A stretch of 64,000 nt of DNA from Corallococcus soli (GTDB lineage Bacteria; Myxococcota; Myxococcia; Myxococcales; Myxococcaceae): positions 310,001 to 374,000 of the forward strand of contig NZ_JAAIYO010000005.1 of the NCBI RefSeq assembly GCF_014930455.1, read 5' to 3'. The translations under genes were made by a program, and so were the position numbers. This document shows positions 18,428 through 27,103 of the stretch, piece by piece. Below the pieces are notes generated by a model. That model searched no databases. It saw nothing but the letters and a program-made list of their open reading frames with translations, and was not told the origin of the DNA. Positions within the stretch are counted from its first letter, which is position 1; the number at the start of each line of letters is the position of its first letter.

Positions 18428-20011
18428 TCACGCGCTCCTGGCGCGCACCCGCTGACGGGGGTGCGCGCCGCGCTTCACCGGGCCCAACTGCGCGAGCACG
18501 CGGCCAATCTCCACCAGCTCCACGGGCTTGACGAGGTGCAGGTCGAAGCCCGCCTCCTCGCTGCGGACCCGGTCCTCCGGCGCCCCGTAGCCGGTGAGCG
18601 CGATGAGGTGCGCGTCGGACGCCACGCGCTGGCGCAGCTCCTCCGCCACCTGGTAGCCGCTCAGCCCCGGCAGCCCGATGTCCAGGATGATGACGTCGTA
18701 GGAGCCCGGAGTCGCCAGGGTGAGCGCCTCGTGGCCGTCCGCGGCGACGACGACGGTGTGGCCCCACATCTGGAGCATCTCGCTCAGGCCTTCGCGCGCG
18801 TCGGGGTTGTCATCCACCAGGAGGATGCGCCACTCGCCCTTCTGCGCCTCCACGCGCTCCACGCTCGCCTCGGGCCGCACGGCGTCCGCGAGCAGGGGCA
18901 GCGTGACGGTGAACGTGCTGCCCTGTCCCTGCCCTTCGCTGAACACCGACACCTGACCGCCGTGCTCCTCCACCAGGTGGCGCACCAGCGTCAGGCCAAT
19001 GCCCAGCCCGCCCCGGCTGCGCGCGAGCCCGGTGTCCAGCTGCGCGAACAGTTCGAAGATGCGCTCCTGCTCACCCGGGGGCAGCCCGATGCCGGTGTCC
19101 TGCACGGACACGTGCACGCGGTGGTCCGCGTCCACGTGGGCGCCCACGGTGATGACGCTGCCCTCGGGCGAATACTTCGCGGCGTTGTCCAGCAGGTTGG
19201 TGAAGACCTGCTCCAGCCGCGTCCGGTCTCCGTCCACCCAGCAGGGCTCCGCGGGCAGGGCCTCCTTCAGGACGAGCAGCCGCTCCTCCATCACCGGCCG
19301 GGCGGCGGCGAGCGAATGGTGCAGGACGGTGTTGAGGTCCAGCCGACCGCGGCGCAGGGCGTACTTGCCCCGGGTGATGCGGCTGACGTCCAGCAGGTCG
19401 TCCACCAGGTGGCGCAGGTGGCTCACCTGTCGCTCGATGATGTCCCGGCGGCGCGAGTCCGCTTCGGACAGGCCGTGGGAGTCCTTCTGTCCGAGCATCT
19501 GCACCGCGAGGGCGATGGAGGCCAGGGGGTTGCGCAGCTCATGGCCGAGCATCGCCAGGAATTCGTCCTTCTTGCGGTCGGCTTCTTCCAGGCGCGCCGC
19601 GTTGGCCAGGGCCTCGCGCTCCACGCGGCGCAGGCGCAGGACGCTGTTGACGGTGGCGATGAGCTCCTCGGGGTCGAAGGGCTGGGTCAGGTAGACGTCC
19701 GCGCCCGCGCGCAGGCCGATGACCTTCTTCTCCGCGGTGATGAACGTCGCGGAGGTGTGGATGACGGCGGTCTCCCGGGTGCGAGGGTCCGCCTTGAGGA
19801 GGCGGCACACCTCGTAGCCGCTGATGTCCGGCAGCTTCACGTCGAGCACGACGACGTCGGGGCGCCCTTCGAGCGCGACCTTCAGGGCCTCGCCGCCCGT
19901 CATGGCCTCCAGCACGTGGTAGCCGGCCTGGCGCAGCGAATAGGTGCCCAGGTAGAGGCTGGCCGGCGTGTCGTTGACGTGGAGGATGGTGGCGTTGGCG
20001 TTGGCGATCAC
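18428..20011 (-). CDS. Hybrid histidine kinase, REC-HisKA-HATPase-REC
   Basis: A 527-residue cytosolic protein. An N-terminal receiver (1-125) has phospho-acceptor Asp57 but is atypical: the acidic pair is VNDTPA and the usual KPF is YLTQPF, as in a recurrent family of such receivers. HisKA carries GHELRNP with His157, followed by HATPase (LLDNAAKYSPEGS, TGIGLP, GLGIGLTLV), and a C-terminal receiver (about 395-515) with canonical LLVDDNPD, ILDIGLPG and VKPV. The start is GTG 20011. The plus-strand surface lipoprotein gene ends 15 bases away tail-to-tail. No partner gene is adjacent; the C-terminal receiver suggests a phosphorelay to an unlinked protein. Confidence 0.93.
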   Translation of the reverse strand: MIANANATILHVNDTPASLYLGTYSLRQAGYHVLEAMTGGEALKVALEGRPDVVVLDVKLPDISGYEVCRLLKADPRTRETAVIHTSATFITAEKKVIGLRAGADVYLTQPFDPEELIATVNSVLRLRRVEREALANAARLEEADRKKDEFLAMLGHELRNPLASIALAVQMLGQKDSHGLSEADSRRRDIIERQVSHLRHLVDDLLDVSRITRGKYALRRGRLDLNTVLHHSLAAARPVMEERLLVLKEALPAEPCWVDGDRTRLEQVFTNLLDNAAKYSPEGSVITVGAHVDADHRVHVSVQDTGIGLPPGEQERIFELFAQLDTGLARSRGGLGIGLTLVRHLVEEHGGQVSVFSEGQGQGSTFTVTLPLLADAVRPEASVERVEAQKGEWRILLVDDNPDAREGLSEMLQMWGHTVVVAADGHEALTLATPGSYDVIILDIGLPGLSGYQVAEELRQRVASDAHLIALTGYGAPEDRVRSEEAGFDLHLVKPVELVEIGRVLAQLGPVKRGAHPRQRVRARSA

Positions 20012-20201
20012 GAGCGACTTTCCCAGGAGCGAACCCTGGCCGGGTTTCTACCGTGCGTCTGGGAGGTGCAGGAACCCGGACGCCGTGGATACAGCCATCC
20101 TTTCGTGGGGCCTGGACGCTGGGACAGGAGGACTGTTGGACCCGAGACATGGGCTCGGCCGCCTGCCCGCAAGACAGGCGACCGAACGGGACAGGCTCCG
20201 C

Positions 20202-20795
20202 TCAGCCCGCGTCACGTCCGGTGGAGGGCGCCTCGCCCGGGCCTCCATCCCGAAGCGCTTCAGGCCACGGGAGCGAGGGGTCGTTCCAGACGGAATCCAG
20301 CGCGGGGGCTACGCCCGGTTCCGCCGGGACGCGCTCGGAATCTCCACCAGACGTGCGCACCTCCACCGGCGCATCCGGCATTCCATCCAGGACGCGCCGA
20401 CGGATGCGCCCAGCCTTGTCGACGGCATACCAGGCGCCTGAATCCAGGGCCGGGTAGGTCCTTCCGCAGGCGGTGGGGTCCTCTGAGATGTGGATGAAGA
20501 AGAGATCGCCCTGACGCATCACCTGGTACCGCTGGGCCTCGGGCCTGTGCTGGCAGGGAACCTCCTTCGAGGCCGGTGGTAGGAAATCCTGCGTGGCGAT
20601 CATCAGCGCCCGAAGCAGCACGCCCTCCAGCACGACAGGGTGCTGCGAAGGCTGGACCGTCACGACGTCCGCGTCCGCGTACACCGGGAAGGTGATGGAC
20701 CTGTCGTCCTCCACCGGGACGGGTGGGGACCTGGGCGTGCGCATGCAGCCCATGAAGAAGAGCGCCAGCAGGAGGATTCCTTGTCGCATCGTCAT
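20202..20795 (-). CDS. Hypothetical lipoprotein
   Basis: A 197-residue predicted lipoprotein: short n-region (MTMRQG), hydrophobic core and lipobox FFMGC. The mature part has VYADADVVTVQPSQHPVVLEG and a central block (YQVMRQGDLFFIHISEDPTACGRTYPALDSGAWYAVD) with several Cys. The C-terminal third is acidic and Pro-rich. It starts 15 bases after the stop of the JAMM-motif lipoprotein gene and is co-oriented, so the two are probably one operon. I do not recognise the family. The pair is somewhat less GC-rich than its surroundings. Confidence 0.7.
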   Translation of the reverse strand: MTMRQGILLLALFFMGCMRTPRSPPVPVEDDRSITFPVYADADVVTVQPSQHPVVLEGVLLRALMIATQDFLPPASKEVPCQHRPEAQRYQVMRQGDLFFIHISEDPTACGRTYPALDSGAWYAVDKAGRIRRRVLDGMPDAPVEVRTSGGDSERVPAEPGVAPALDSVWNDPSLPWPEALRDGGPGEAPSTGRDAG

Positions 20796-20810
20796 CGGAA
20801 GTCCAGGTGC

Positions 20811-21557
20811 TCATCGACGCGGTTTCTTGTCGAGGCGGTAGGTGGTCGTGTTGATCCAGGTCACCGTGCCCAGGGTCTCACGCGTCCACCCCTTGTCGGC
20901 GCGGGCCCACTTCAGCATGTCGCGGGTCGCGGGAACGTACTGGTAGAAGCCGTCACAGGTCGGGTTCTCAGCGTCTCCCGACATCGAGAAGAACGCGATG
21001 ATGGACAGCAGCACCTTGCTGTCCCGCGTTTCGATGGCCCAGGCATGCATGCGCGCCATCTCATCCGTGAATCGGAGGTCGCCAGGAGATGGGGGCCCCC
21101 CGAACGGATGGTTGTGCAGCGCGAAGATGTACTTGAGTTCGCCAGGTGCATAGCGGGCATCCGCCACGACCGCTGGGAGAATGCAGCTTCGCTTGCCCGA
21201 AACCAGGTCGTCAGGCGCGGATTGATCCGTCAGCATGCTCATCTCGTAGAGATGATCCGGAGTGTAATAGAGCCACGCGCAGTATTCGGTCGACGCACGA
21301 AATGCCAGTCGCGGGTCCCGGTCCCGCAGGTGACCCGCGACGGCATTGGGCTTCGACAGGATGAACGGACACGCCGCCTGCAACGCCTCTGAAAAGGAGT
21401 GAAAGGGACCAAAGCCAGGCAATGGCCCGGGAATGGGCGTGGTCGGAGGCGCATCCGCCCCCGGCCGCCACACGCCGGAAGCCGGGCCGGAGGGTGCACA
21501 CGCCGTCAGGGCTACGAGGAAGGTCAGCAGGAACCAGGGCTTCAAGCACTCCCCCAT
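20811..21557 (-). CDS. Lipoprotein with a JAMM/MPN-like motif
   Basis: A 248-residue predicted lipoprotein (LLTFLVALTAC, Cys20). The mature part contains ALHNHPFGGPPSPGDL with His148, His150, Ser157 and Asp160, close to the HxHP...S..D zinc-ligand pattern of JAMM/MPN peptidases (RadC, isopeptidases), although the gap between His and Ser is one residue shorter than usual. A candidate catalytic Glu is Glu105 (LYEMSML), 43 residues upstream. The start is uncertain: ATG 21557 has no ribosome site; a TTG at 21545, giving MKPWFLL, follows GGGGGAG closely. If active, it would be a periplasmic or surface metallopeptidase; that is inference from the motif. Confidence 0.65.
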   Translation of the reverse strand: MGECLKPWFLLTFLVALTACAPSGPASGVWRPGADAPPTTPIPGPLPGFGPFHSFSEALQAACPFILSKPNAVAGHLRDRDPRLAFRASTEYCAWLYYTPDHLYEMSMLTDQSAPDDLVSGKRSCILPAVVADARYAPGELKYIFALHNHPFGGPPSPGDLRFTDEMARMHAWAIETRDSKVLLSIIAFFSMSGDAENPTCDGFYQYVPATRDMLKWARADKGWTRETLGTVTWINTTTYRLDKKPRR

Positions 21558-21607
21558 GGACGCGACCGAACGTAGCACCCCCTTTGACCTGCCTCACCCT
21601 GCGCGCA

Positions 21608-21985
21608 TCACGGCTCGGTCCACACCGCCAGCTCGTTGCCCGTGGGGTCCGCGAAGTGGAAGCGCTTGCCTCCGGGGAAGGAAAACGTGTCCTTCACGAT
21701 GCGCCCTCCCGCCGCGAGCACCTTCGCGTGCGTCGCCTCCAGGTCCTTGGAGTACAGGACGACGAGCACGCCGCCCTTGCCCGCCGGCAGTGACGCATCA
21801 AAGCCGCCATTCAGCCGGCCGTCCTTGAAGCTCGTGTAGGCCGGGCCGTAGTCCTCGAAGCTCCAGCCGAAGACGTCGCCGTAGAAGCGCTTCGCCTCCA
21901 CGGTGTCCCGGGCGGGGAACTCGATGTAGTCGATGCGGTGGTGCTGCTCGGCCTGCTGTTCTGCGGGGATCGTGGTCGTGGACAT
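21608..21985 (-). CDS. VOC (glyoxalase/bleomycin-resistance fold) family protein
   Basis: A 125-residue single-domain VOC protein (RIDYIEFPARD at the start of module one, KRFYGDVFGWSFEDYG, then VLVVLYSKDLEATHAKVLAAGGRIVKDTFSFPGGKRFHFADPTGNELAVW). This set of motifs is typical of small metal-dependent or binding VOC proteins; the ligand cannot be deduced. ATG 21985 has GAGAGG 9 bases upstream. It follows the AraC-type regulator by 37 bases in the same direction and may be controlled with it. Confidence 0.88.
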   Translation of the reverse strand: MSTTTIPAEQQAEQHHRIDYIEFPARDTVEAKRFYGDVFGWSFEDYGPAYTSFKDGRLNGGFDASLPAGKGGVLVVLYSKDLEATHAKVLAAGGRIVKDTFSFPGGKRFHFADPTGNELAVWTEP

Positions 21986-22022
21986 GGGGAGGCCTCTCTT
22001 CCAGGAAGGGAACGCCCCTACG

Positions 22023-22808
22023 TTACGCACCCGCCGCGTCCGGGGATTGTACGAATCCGACTTCCGCTTGCGCCCGCTCCCGCGCGTACGCCCCCGGCGT
22101 CAACCCCGCCAGCGCCCGGAACTCCCGCACCTGGTGCGCCTGGTCGTAGTACCCCGCCGCCAACGCCAGCTCCGCGCCCTCCACCGCGCGCGGCCCCTGG
22201 AGCAACGCCAGCGCGTGCTGGAGCCGCTCGATGCGACACAGCACCTTGGGCGACAGGCCCACCGTCGCCAGGAAGCGCCGCTCCACCTGCCTTGCCCCCA
22301 CCCCCATCACCTGCTCCAGCGAACGCACCGCCACCCGCCCCCTCGCCGCCTCGATGAGCGCCACCGCGTGCGCCACCCCCGGGTCCTCCGCCCGCGCTGG
22401 CAGCCGCTCCAGCAGCAACCGCTCCAGCAACGCGAAGCGCGCACGCAGCCCGCCCGCCTCCGCCAGCCGCTCCCACCCCTCGCGCGCGGACTTCGGCCAG
22501 AGGTCCTCCAGCGCCACCTGCGCGTCCGTCAGCGCCTGCACCGGCAGCCCCAGGAAGGGCCGCGCCCCGCCCGGCCGGAAGCGCACCGCGAGGATGGACG
22601 TGGGGTACGTCAACGACACCACCGCCGCCGTCCGCATCGCGCCCACCGCCCGGGGCCGCACCCCGTCCGACAGGTCCACCAGGATGTCCAGGCACCCGTC
22701 CGGCATCACCCGGTGCGGCGCCCCCTGGGGCCCTGACGCCTCCAGCGCCCAGTAGCACCGGACGTACGGCGCCAGCGCCGGACAGGGGAGGACCTCCACG
22801 TAGCGCAT
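22023..22808 (-). CDS. AraC-family transcriptional regulator
   Basis: A 261-residue regulator with an N-terminal sensory domain (YVRCYWALEASG, HRVMPDGCLDILVDL, GVRFRPGG-like stretch AVRFRPGGARPFLGLP) of the type often found before AraC domains, and a C-terminal helix-turn-helix pair (VRSLEQVMGVGARQVERRF and AAGYYDQAHQVREFRALAGLTPGAYAR). Its ATG overlaps the stop of the upstream kinase gene as TGATG, which implies translational coupling. The likely target includes the downstream VOC gene; this is inferred from position. Confidence 0.9.
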   Translation of the reverse strand: MRYVEVLPCPALAPYVRCYWALEASGPQGAPHRVMPDGCLDILVDLSDGVRPRAVGAMRTAAVVSLTYPTSILAVRFRPGGARPFLGLPVQALTDAQVALEDLWPKSAREGWERLAEAGGLRARFALLERLLLERLPARAEDPGVAHAVALIEAARGRVAVRSLEQVMGVGARQVERRFLATVGLSPKVLCRIERLQHALALLQGPRAVEGAELALAAGYYDQAHQVREFRALAGLTPGAYARERAQAEVGFVQSPDAAGA

Positions 22809-25312
22809 CAGGCGGCCGCGTCCGCCACGGCGGCCCGGGGCAGCCGCACCGTGAAGCAGGAGCCCTGCCCCGGCCCCGCGCTCGTCACCTGGATGTGGCC
22901 CCCGTGGCGCTCCACGATTTCACGGCAGATGGCCAGCCCCAGCCCCAGGCCCCCGGCGTAGTGCTCCGCGGCGTTGCGCGCGCGGTAGAAGGGCGTGAAG
23001 AGCTGCGACAGGCTCTCCTGCGGAATGCCGATGCCCCGGTCCTCCACGTCCACCCGCACCCCGCCCGGCTCCTCCACCACCCGCACCCGCACGGGCGTCT
23101 CCGGCGGCGAATAGCGGAGCGCGTTCTCCACCAGGTTCGTGAGCAGCTGATCCAACCGCTGCTCGTCCCAGCGGCCCATCAGCGGCGAGGAGGGGACCTC
23201 CAGCGACACCAGGCCCTGGCGCTCCGGCCGCGCGGACCCGATGCGCTCCACCACCTCGTGCGCCAGCGTCCCCAGGTCCATGGGCGCCACCGTCAGCGTG
23301 AAGCGCCCGGACTGCAGCCGCGACACGTCCAGCATGTCGCCAATCAGCCGCGTCAGCCGGTCCACCTGCCGGTTCAGCCGGGAGAAGGTCGCGCGCCGCC
23401 GCTCCGGGTTCAGCTCCTGGCCGGACTCGGACTGGCGGATGAGCAGGTCCAACGTCGCCTTCAGCGGCGTCAGCGGCGTGCGCAGCTCATGGCTCGCCAT
23501 GGACAGGAACTGGTCCCGGATGGCGATGGCCTCCCGCAGCTCCTTCTGCGTGCGGTCGATGCGCGCCGCCATCTCGTTGAAGCCCGAGGCGAGCTGCGAC
23601 ACCTCGTCGTCCCCCCGCGCCTGCACCCGCTGGCCGCCCTCCAGCGCGGGCGTGCCCAGCGCGGCGAAGCCGTCCCGCAGCGCCTCCAGCCGCCCCGCCA
23701 CGTCCCGTCCCACCCACTGCGACAGCACCAGCGCGATGGCGCCCGCCACCAGCGCGATGACCACCACCCAGGCGCCCATGCGCGTCACCGGCGCGAACGC
23801 CTCGCGCAGCCGCGCCGTCACCACCACCGTCCACGGCGTGCCCGCCACCTGCGCGTGCGCCACCATCAGCCGGCGCCCCTTCGGGTCGAACGCCTCCGCC
23901 ATGCCCTCCGCCGCCGACAGGGCCCCCGGCGCGAGCAGCTCCAGCGCGGGCGCGCGGCTGAGCACGTCGCCCCGGTCCGTCTCCCGCAGGAGGCTGCCAT
24001 CCCGCCGGTCGAACAGCTCCACGTGGTAGCTGCGCGAGGCCAGCGTCGGATGCAGCCCCAGCCGCCGCAACGACAGCCCCGCCACCAGGATGAGCCGCCG
24101 GCCCGTCCCCAGGTCCACCGGCGCGGTGAAGACGACGAAGGGCAGGCCCGCGCTCGTGAGGAAGGGCCGCGACAACAGCACCTCGTCGCCCCCCTTCAGC
24201 GCGTGCTGGAAGTACTCCCGCGCGGAGAAGTTGCCGGTGCGCCGGTCCAGCCGCGTGGAGGGCACCAGCGTTTCGCCCGTGTCGTCCAGCACCCACGCCG
24301 CGTCGAACAGCCCGGAGTCGTTCTCCAGCAGGTCCACCCGTTCGCGCAGGGCCTCCCGGTCCCCGGAGCGCGCGGTGGCCACGAAGGCCACGTCCCGGCT
24401 CTGCGCGCGCAAGAGCGAGCGCGCCATGGTGGCCGTCTGCTCCAACCACGCCGTCTCCGCCGCCACCGCCTGCAGCGCCTTCTCCCGCAGCTCCGCCTCC
24501 AGGGCCCGCTGCGCGAGCGTGGACGTCACCGCGCCCAGCCCCAGGATGGGCAGCACCGACGCCAGGGCCATGCCGCGAAACAGCCGCCAGCGCACGCCCA
24601 CCGGCGAGGGCATCTGGCGCATCAGCAGCAACACCCAGCAGGCCAGGGCCAGCACCGAGTACACGCCCATCCCCGCCCACGAGGCCCGCGCGCCCAGCGC
24701 GAGCAGCATGTTCAGGAACAGGAGCCCCAGGACCGCCAGCGCCAGCCGGCAGACCCCGGGCTGCCTCCGCCACAGCCCCACCGCCAGCAGCGACCCCGAC
24801 GCCAGGAAGAGCACGCCCATCAGCCGCACGAGCGGCGCGACGGGCAGCAGCGAGAAGCGCAGGTAGACCTGGGGGCTCAGGGTCATCAGCATCCCGAAGC
24901 ACAGCGCCACCACCGCGGTGAACACGGCCAGCAGGCCCCGCCCCTGGAAGCGGGACGTCCGCTCCAGGAGCAACGCCGCCACCATCAGCGGATAGAGGAT
25001 GCCCCCCGTCATGCTGTTGTTCAGGACGGTGGTGGACCACCAGTAGAAGGAGACCGCGCCCACGAAGAGCGCCCGGCCCGCCCACCCCACGACGCCGGGC
25101 CAGGACGGGTACAGCAGCGCGACGAGCATCGTCGCGGAGCCCACCAGGAACAGGCTGCCGAGCGGGCGGACGTGCGTGTAGATGTGCTGGAACAGGGCGG
25201 CCCCGAACTCATAGGGGACGAAGACCATCGTGGTGCCCACCACGAGGCCAAAAACCGCCGCGAACCATTCAACGCGTGCCCGCTCCAGGATTTCCACGGC
25301 CGGAGAGTACAC
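22808..25312 (-). CDS. Membrane sensor histidine kinase with multi-pass N-terminus and dCache-like sensor
   Basis: An 834-residue kinase. The first about 230 residues form seven or eight hydrophobic helices; a further helix (MALASVLPILGLGAV, about 250-270) precedes a periplasmic dCache-like sensor (275-510; VLDDTGETLVPS, REYFQHALKGG, FTAPVDLGTGRRLILVAG), then a transmembrane helix (515-540), HAMP, HisKA with SHELRTP and His608, and HATPase (LVENALRYSPPE, DRGIGIP, GGLGLGLAI). The start is GTG 25312 with a weak site. The first gene of a three-gene unit kinase-AraC-VOC, coupled by TGATG. The multi-pass module in front of a cache domain is unusual and may sense a membrane-borne or lipophilic signal (inference). 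Confidence 0.92.
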   Translation of the reverse strand: MYSPAVEILERARVEWFAAVFGLVVGTTMVFVPYEFGAALFQHIYTHVRPLGSLFLVGSATMLVALLYPSWPGVVGWAGRALFVGAVSFYWWSTTVLNNSMTGGILYPLMVAALLLERTSRFQGRGLLAVFTAVVALCFGMLMTLSPQVYLRFSLLPVAPLVRLMGVLFLASGSLLAVGLWRRQPGVCRLALAVLGLLFLNMLLALGARASWAGMGVYSVLALACWVLLLMRQMPSPVGVRWRLFRGMALASVLPILGLGAVTSTLAQRALEAELREKALQAVAAETAWLEQTATMARSLLRAQSRDVAFVATARSGDREALRERVDLLENDSGLFDAAWVLDDTGETLVPSTRLDRRTGNFSAREYFQHALKGGDEVLLSRPFLTSAGLPFVVFTAPVDLGTGRRLILVAGLSLRRLGLHPTLASRSYHVELFDRRDGSLLRETDRGDVLSRAPALELLAPGALSAAEGMAEAFDPKGRRLMVAHAQVAGTPWTVVVTARLREAFAPVTRMGAWVVVIALVAGAIALVLSQWVGRDVAGRLEALRDGFAALGTPALEGGQRVQARGDDEVSQLASGFNEMAARIDRTQKELREAIAIRDQFLSMASHELRTPLTPLKATLDLLIRQSESGQELNPERRRATFSRLNRQVDRLTRLIGDMLDVSRLQSGRFTLTVAPMDLGTLAHEVVERIGSARPERQGLVSLEVPSSPLMGRWDEQRLDQLLTNLVENALRYSPPETPVRVRVVEEPGGVRVDVEDRGIGIPQESLSQLFTPFYRARNAAEHYAGGLGLGLAICREIVERHGGHIQVTSAGPGQGSCFTVRLPRAAVADAAA

Positions 25313-25453
25313 AACACGCCCGGGCTGTCAGCGCCGGAGTGCCCGGGAGGTCGCCCGCCCGTTGGGTTCCCATCGCCGCGCACCCTTGTTCCCAGACACA
25401 CCCGAGTGGCCCCGCCGACAACAGGAACCGGGGGGCGGGTATGGTCCAGCACG

Positions 25454-26536
25454 ATGACAACCGACCTGCGCCCCAAGGGTGTTCCTCCCGAAGCCACCTT
25501 CGACGCCGATGCCAACCTCTGGCGAGACGGAGGCCCCAACGAGTCGCGCGAGCGCCTGTGGATCCATCCGTCGGGCCTCCTGCTGCTTGACGCCACACGC
25601 AAGGACGGCAAGCTCGATGGGGAGATCAAGTGGTCGCTCGGCTTCCACCAGATGTCCGAGTACGCGCCGCGCGTGGCCTTGCAGGCAGCGCTTGGCCTGC
25701 CGAAGGGGCCCAACACCACGATGATCGCGACGTTCGCGGACGGTGCACTGGTCGAGGCGCGCTTCCGACCCGGCTTCGACCACCCGGACACGCTGCGGGT
25801 GGAGCTGCGCGACGGCGTCATCGACGGTGCCGTCGAGTGGGTGGTCGGGCCGGTCGAAGGGGCCCTGTTCGAGCACGCCGGCACCACGCTCCTGCACAAG
25901 GTCTTCAAGGTCCCGAAGCCCTGGCCCCATCGCATCACGGCGGTCTTCGCCAAGGGCAAGCTGAAGGGCACGACGTACTTCGCCAAGGACGGCACGCCCC
26001 TCGACGTGAGCAAGCCCTCGCTCACCGAGTGGGGTGAGGCCACCGAGGCGAGCACCCTGGCCGGCTACATCGAGCGCGGCGACTTCGCGGCCGACGCGGC
26101 GCGCTTCTTCCCGAAGGCGCCCCGCGTGTCGAAGCCCGGCAGCGAGAGGGTCCGTGCCGTTCCCGCCGGTCGCGCGCTGGACGACGTGGTGACGGGCGGT
26201 GGAGTGCCGGTGATGACCCTCGCCTTCGACTTCGACAGCTACGGCTTCGACTGCAAGAAGGAGGAGCTGTTCGGCGCGGCCGACGACAAGTACGTCGGCA
26301 TCGCGAGCGACGGCTCCGGCGAGATGTTCCTCCTCGACGTCACGACGGGAGAGGTCCTCCGCTACGCGCACGAGGAAGGCACGGTCGCGCCGGCCTTCAC
26401 CTCGCTCGACCCGCTCGCCTTCTCGCTCCTCCGTGTCGAAGCGGCCGCGAAGAAGCTCATCCCGAAGGCGAAGCTCTCCGCGCTGTTCAAGAAGCTGGGC
26501 CTCACGACGGCCGCCGCGCTCCTCAAGGAATACTGA
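25454..26536 (+). CDS. MORN-like/SUKH-like protein of unknown function
   Basis: A 360-residue soluble protein. The N-terminal half has repeated beta-hairpin phrases (LDATRKDGKLDGEIKW, FADGALVEARF, ELRDGVIDGAVEW, FAKGKLKGTTYFAKDG) that resemble MORN-type repeats. The C-terminal part (VPVMTLAFDFDSYGFDCKKEELFG, YVGIASDGSGEMFLLDVTTGEVLRYAHEEGT) is like the SMI1/KNR4 (SUKH) fold. ATG 25454 is chosen because the frame before it has no family resemblance; the ribosome site is weak. No toxin-like gene is adjacent, so if it is an immunity protein it is an orphan. Family assignment is tentative. Confidence 0.7.
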   Translation: MTTDLRPKGVPPEATFDADANLWRDGGPNESRERLWIHPSGLLLLDATRKDGKLDGEIKWSLGFHQMSEYAPRVALQAALGLPKGPNTTMIATFADGALVEARFRPGFDHPDTLRVELRDGVIDGAVEWVVGPVEGALFEHAGTTLLHKVFKVPKPWPHRITAVFAKGKLKGTTYFAKDGTPLDVSKPSLTEWGEATEASTLAGYIERGDFAADAARFFPKAPRVSKPGSERVRAVPAGRALDDVVTGGGVPVMTLAFDFDSYGFDCKKEELFGAADDKYVGIASDGSGEMFLLDVTTGEVLRYAHEEGTVAPAFTSLDPLAFSLLRVEAAAKKLIPKAKLSALFKKLGLTTAAALLKEY

Positions 26537-26685
26537 GCGCGCGGTCCTGGACGGCGCGGCCCGAACGACGACACCCCGGAGGCCGGCACCACGAAGGGTG
26601 TCCAGCGTCCAGGGTATCCACGTCCATGCGGCCCGACCCGCCTCCGGAAACGACCCCGGACCCACGGGCCTCCGCCTGGGACGGC

Positions 26686-26889
26686 CTAGTTGTCGGTCGC
26701 GTCCTCGACCTTGTCGCCGGCCTTCTCCACCGCGTCACCCGTGGCGTCGGCGGCGTCCTCGGCGGTGTCCTTCACCTTGTCGCCGGCCTCCTCCACGTCG
26801 TCCTTCGCCTCGTCGCGGGTGTTGCGGTGGCAGCCCGTCGCCACGACCATCGAACCCAGCGTCAAGGCCAGCAGCGTCAGCTTCTTCAT
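26686..26889 (-). CDS. Small charged lipoprotein
   Basis: A 67-residue lipoprotein: MKKLTLLALTLGSMVVATGC, then a highly charged Ala/Asp/Glu/Lys helix with repeats of the form A-DKVxDxAxDA. It has AAGGAG 9 bases before ATG 26889, which decides the start. It resembles small entericidin-like or YtxH-like stress lipoproteins, but no family is certain. It probably lies as a long amphipathic or coiled helix at the outer membrane. Confidence 0.8.
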   Translation of the reverse strand: MKKLTLLALTLGSMVVATGCHRNTRDEAKDDVEEAGDKVKDTAEDAADATGDAVEKAGDKVEDATDN

Positions 26890-27103
26890 GAGGTGCGACT
26901 CCTTCGCTTGAGGGGCCCCGGAGGATGCCTCCCAGGGTCCGCTGTGCGGGGCGCAAGGTAGGCACTGTCCGCCATCTGCCAAGTGGTCTGTCCCCGGGGA
27001 CGGTTCCCCCGGCGCCCGTGCCCCGCCTGACGGTGTCGGAGGGCGCTGCTACGGTGCGCCTTCGCGTGGGGCCCTGTCGCGGCCCCCGGAGGCTCTCCCG
27101 CCC

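Noticed and set aside
18428-20011. Loss of function of the N-terminal receiver because KPF is QPF
   Set aside because: The same TQP variant recurs in related hybrid kinases with an intact phospho-acceptor, so it is probably a subfamily trait.
22895-25453. Long plus-strand frame opposite the sensor kinase, joined to the SUKH-like gene
   Set aside because: The part before 25454 has no domain and is antisense to a kinase with all motifs; the real gene starts at 25454.
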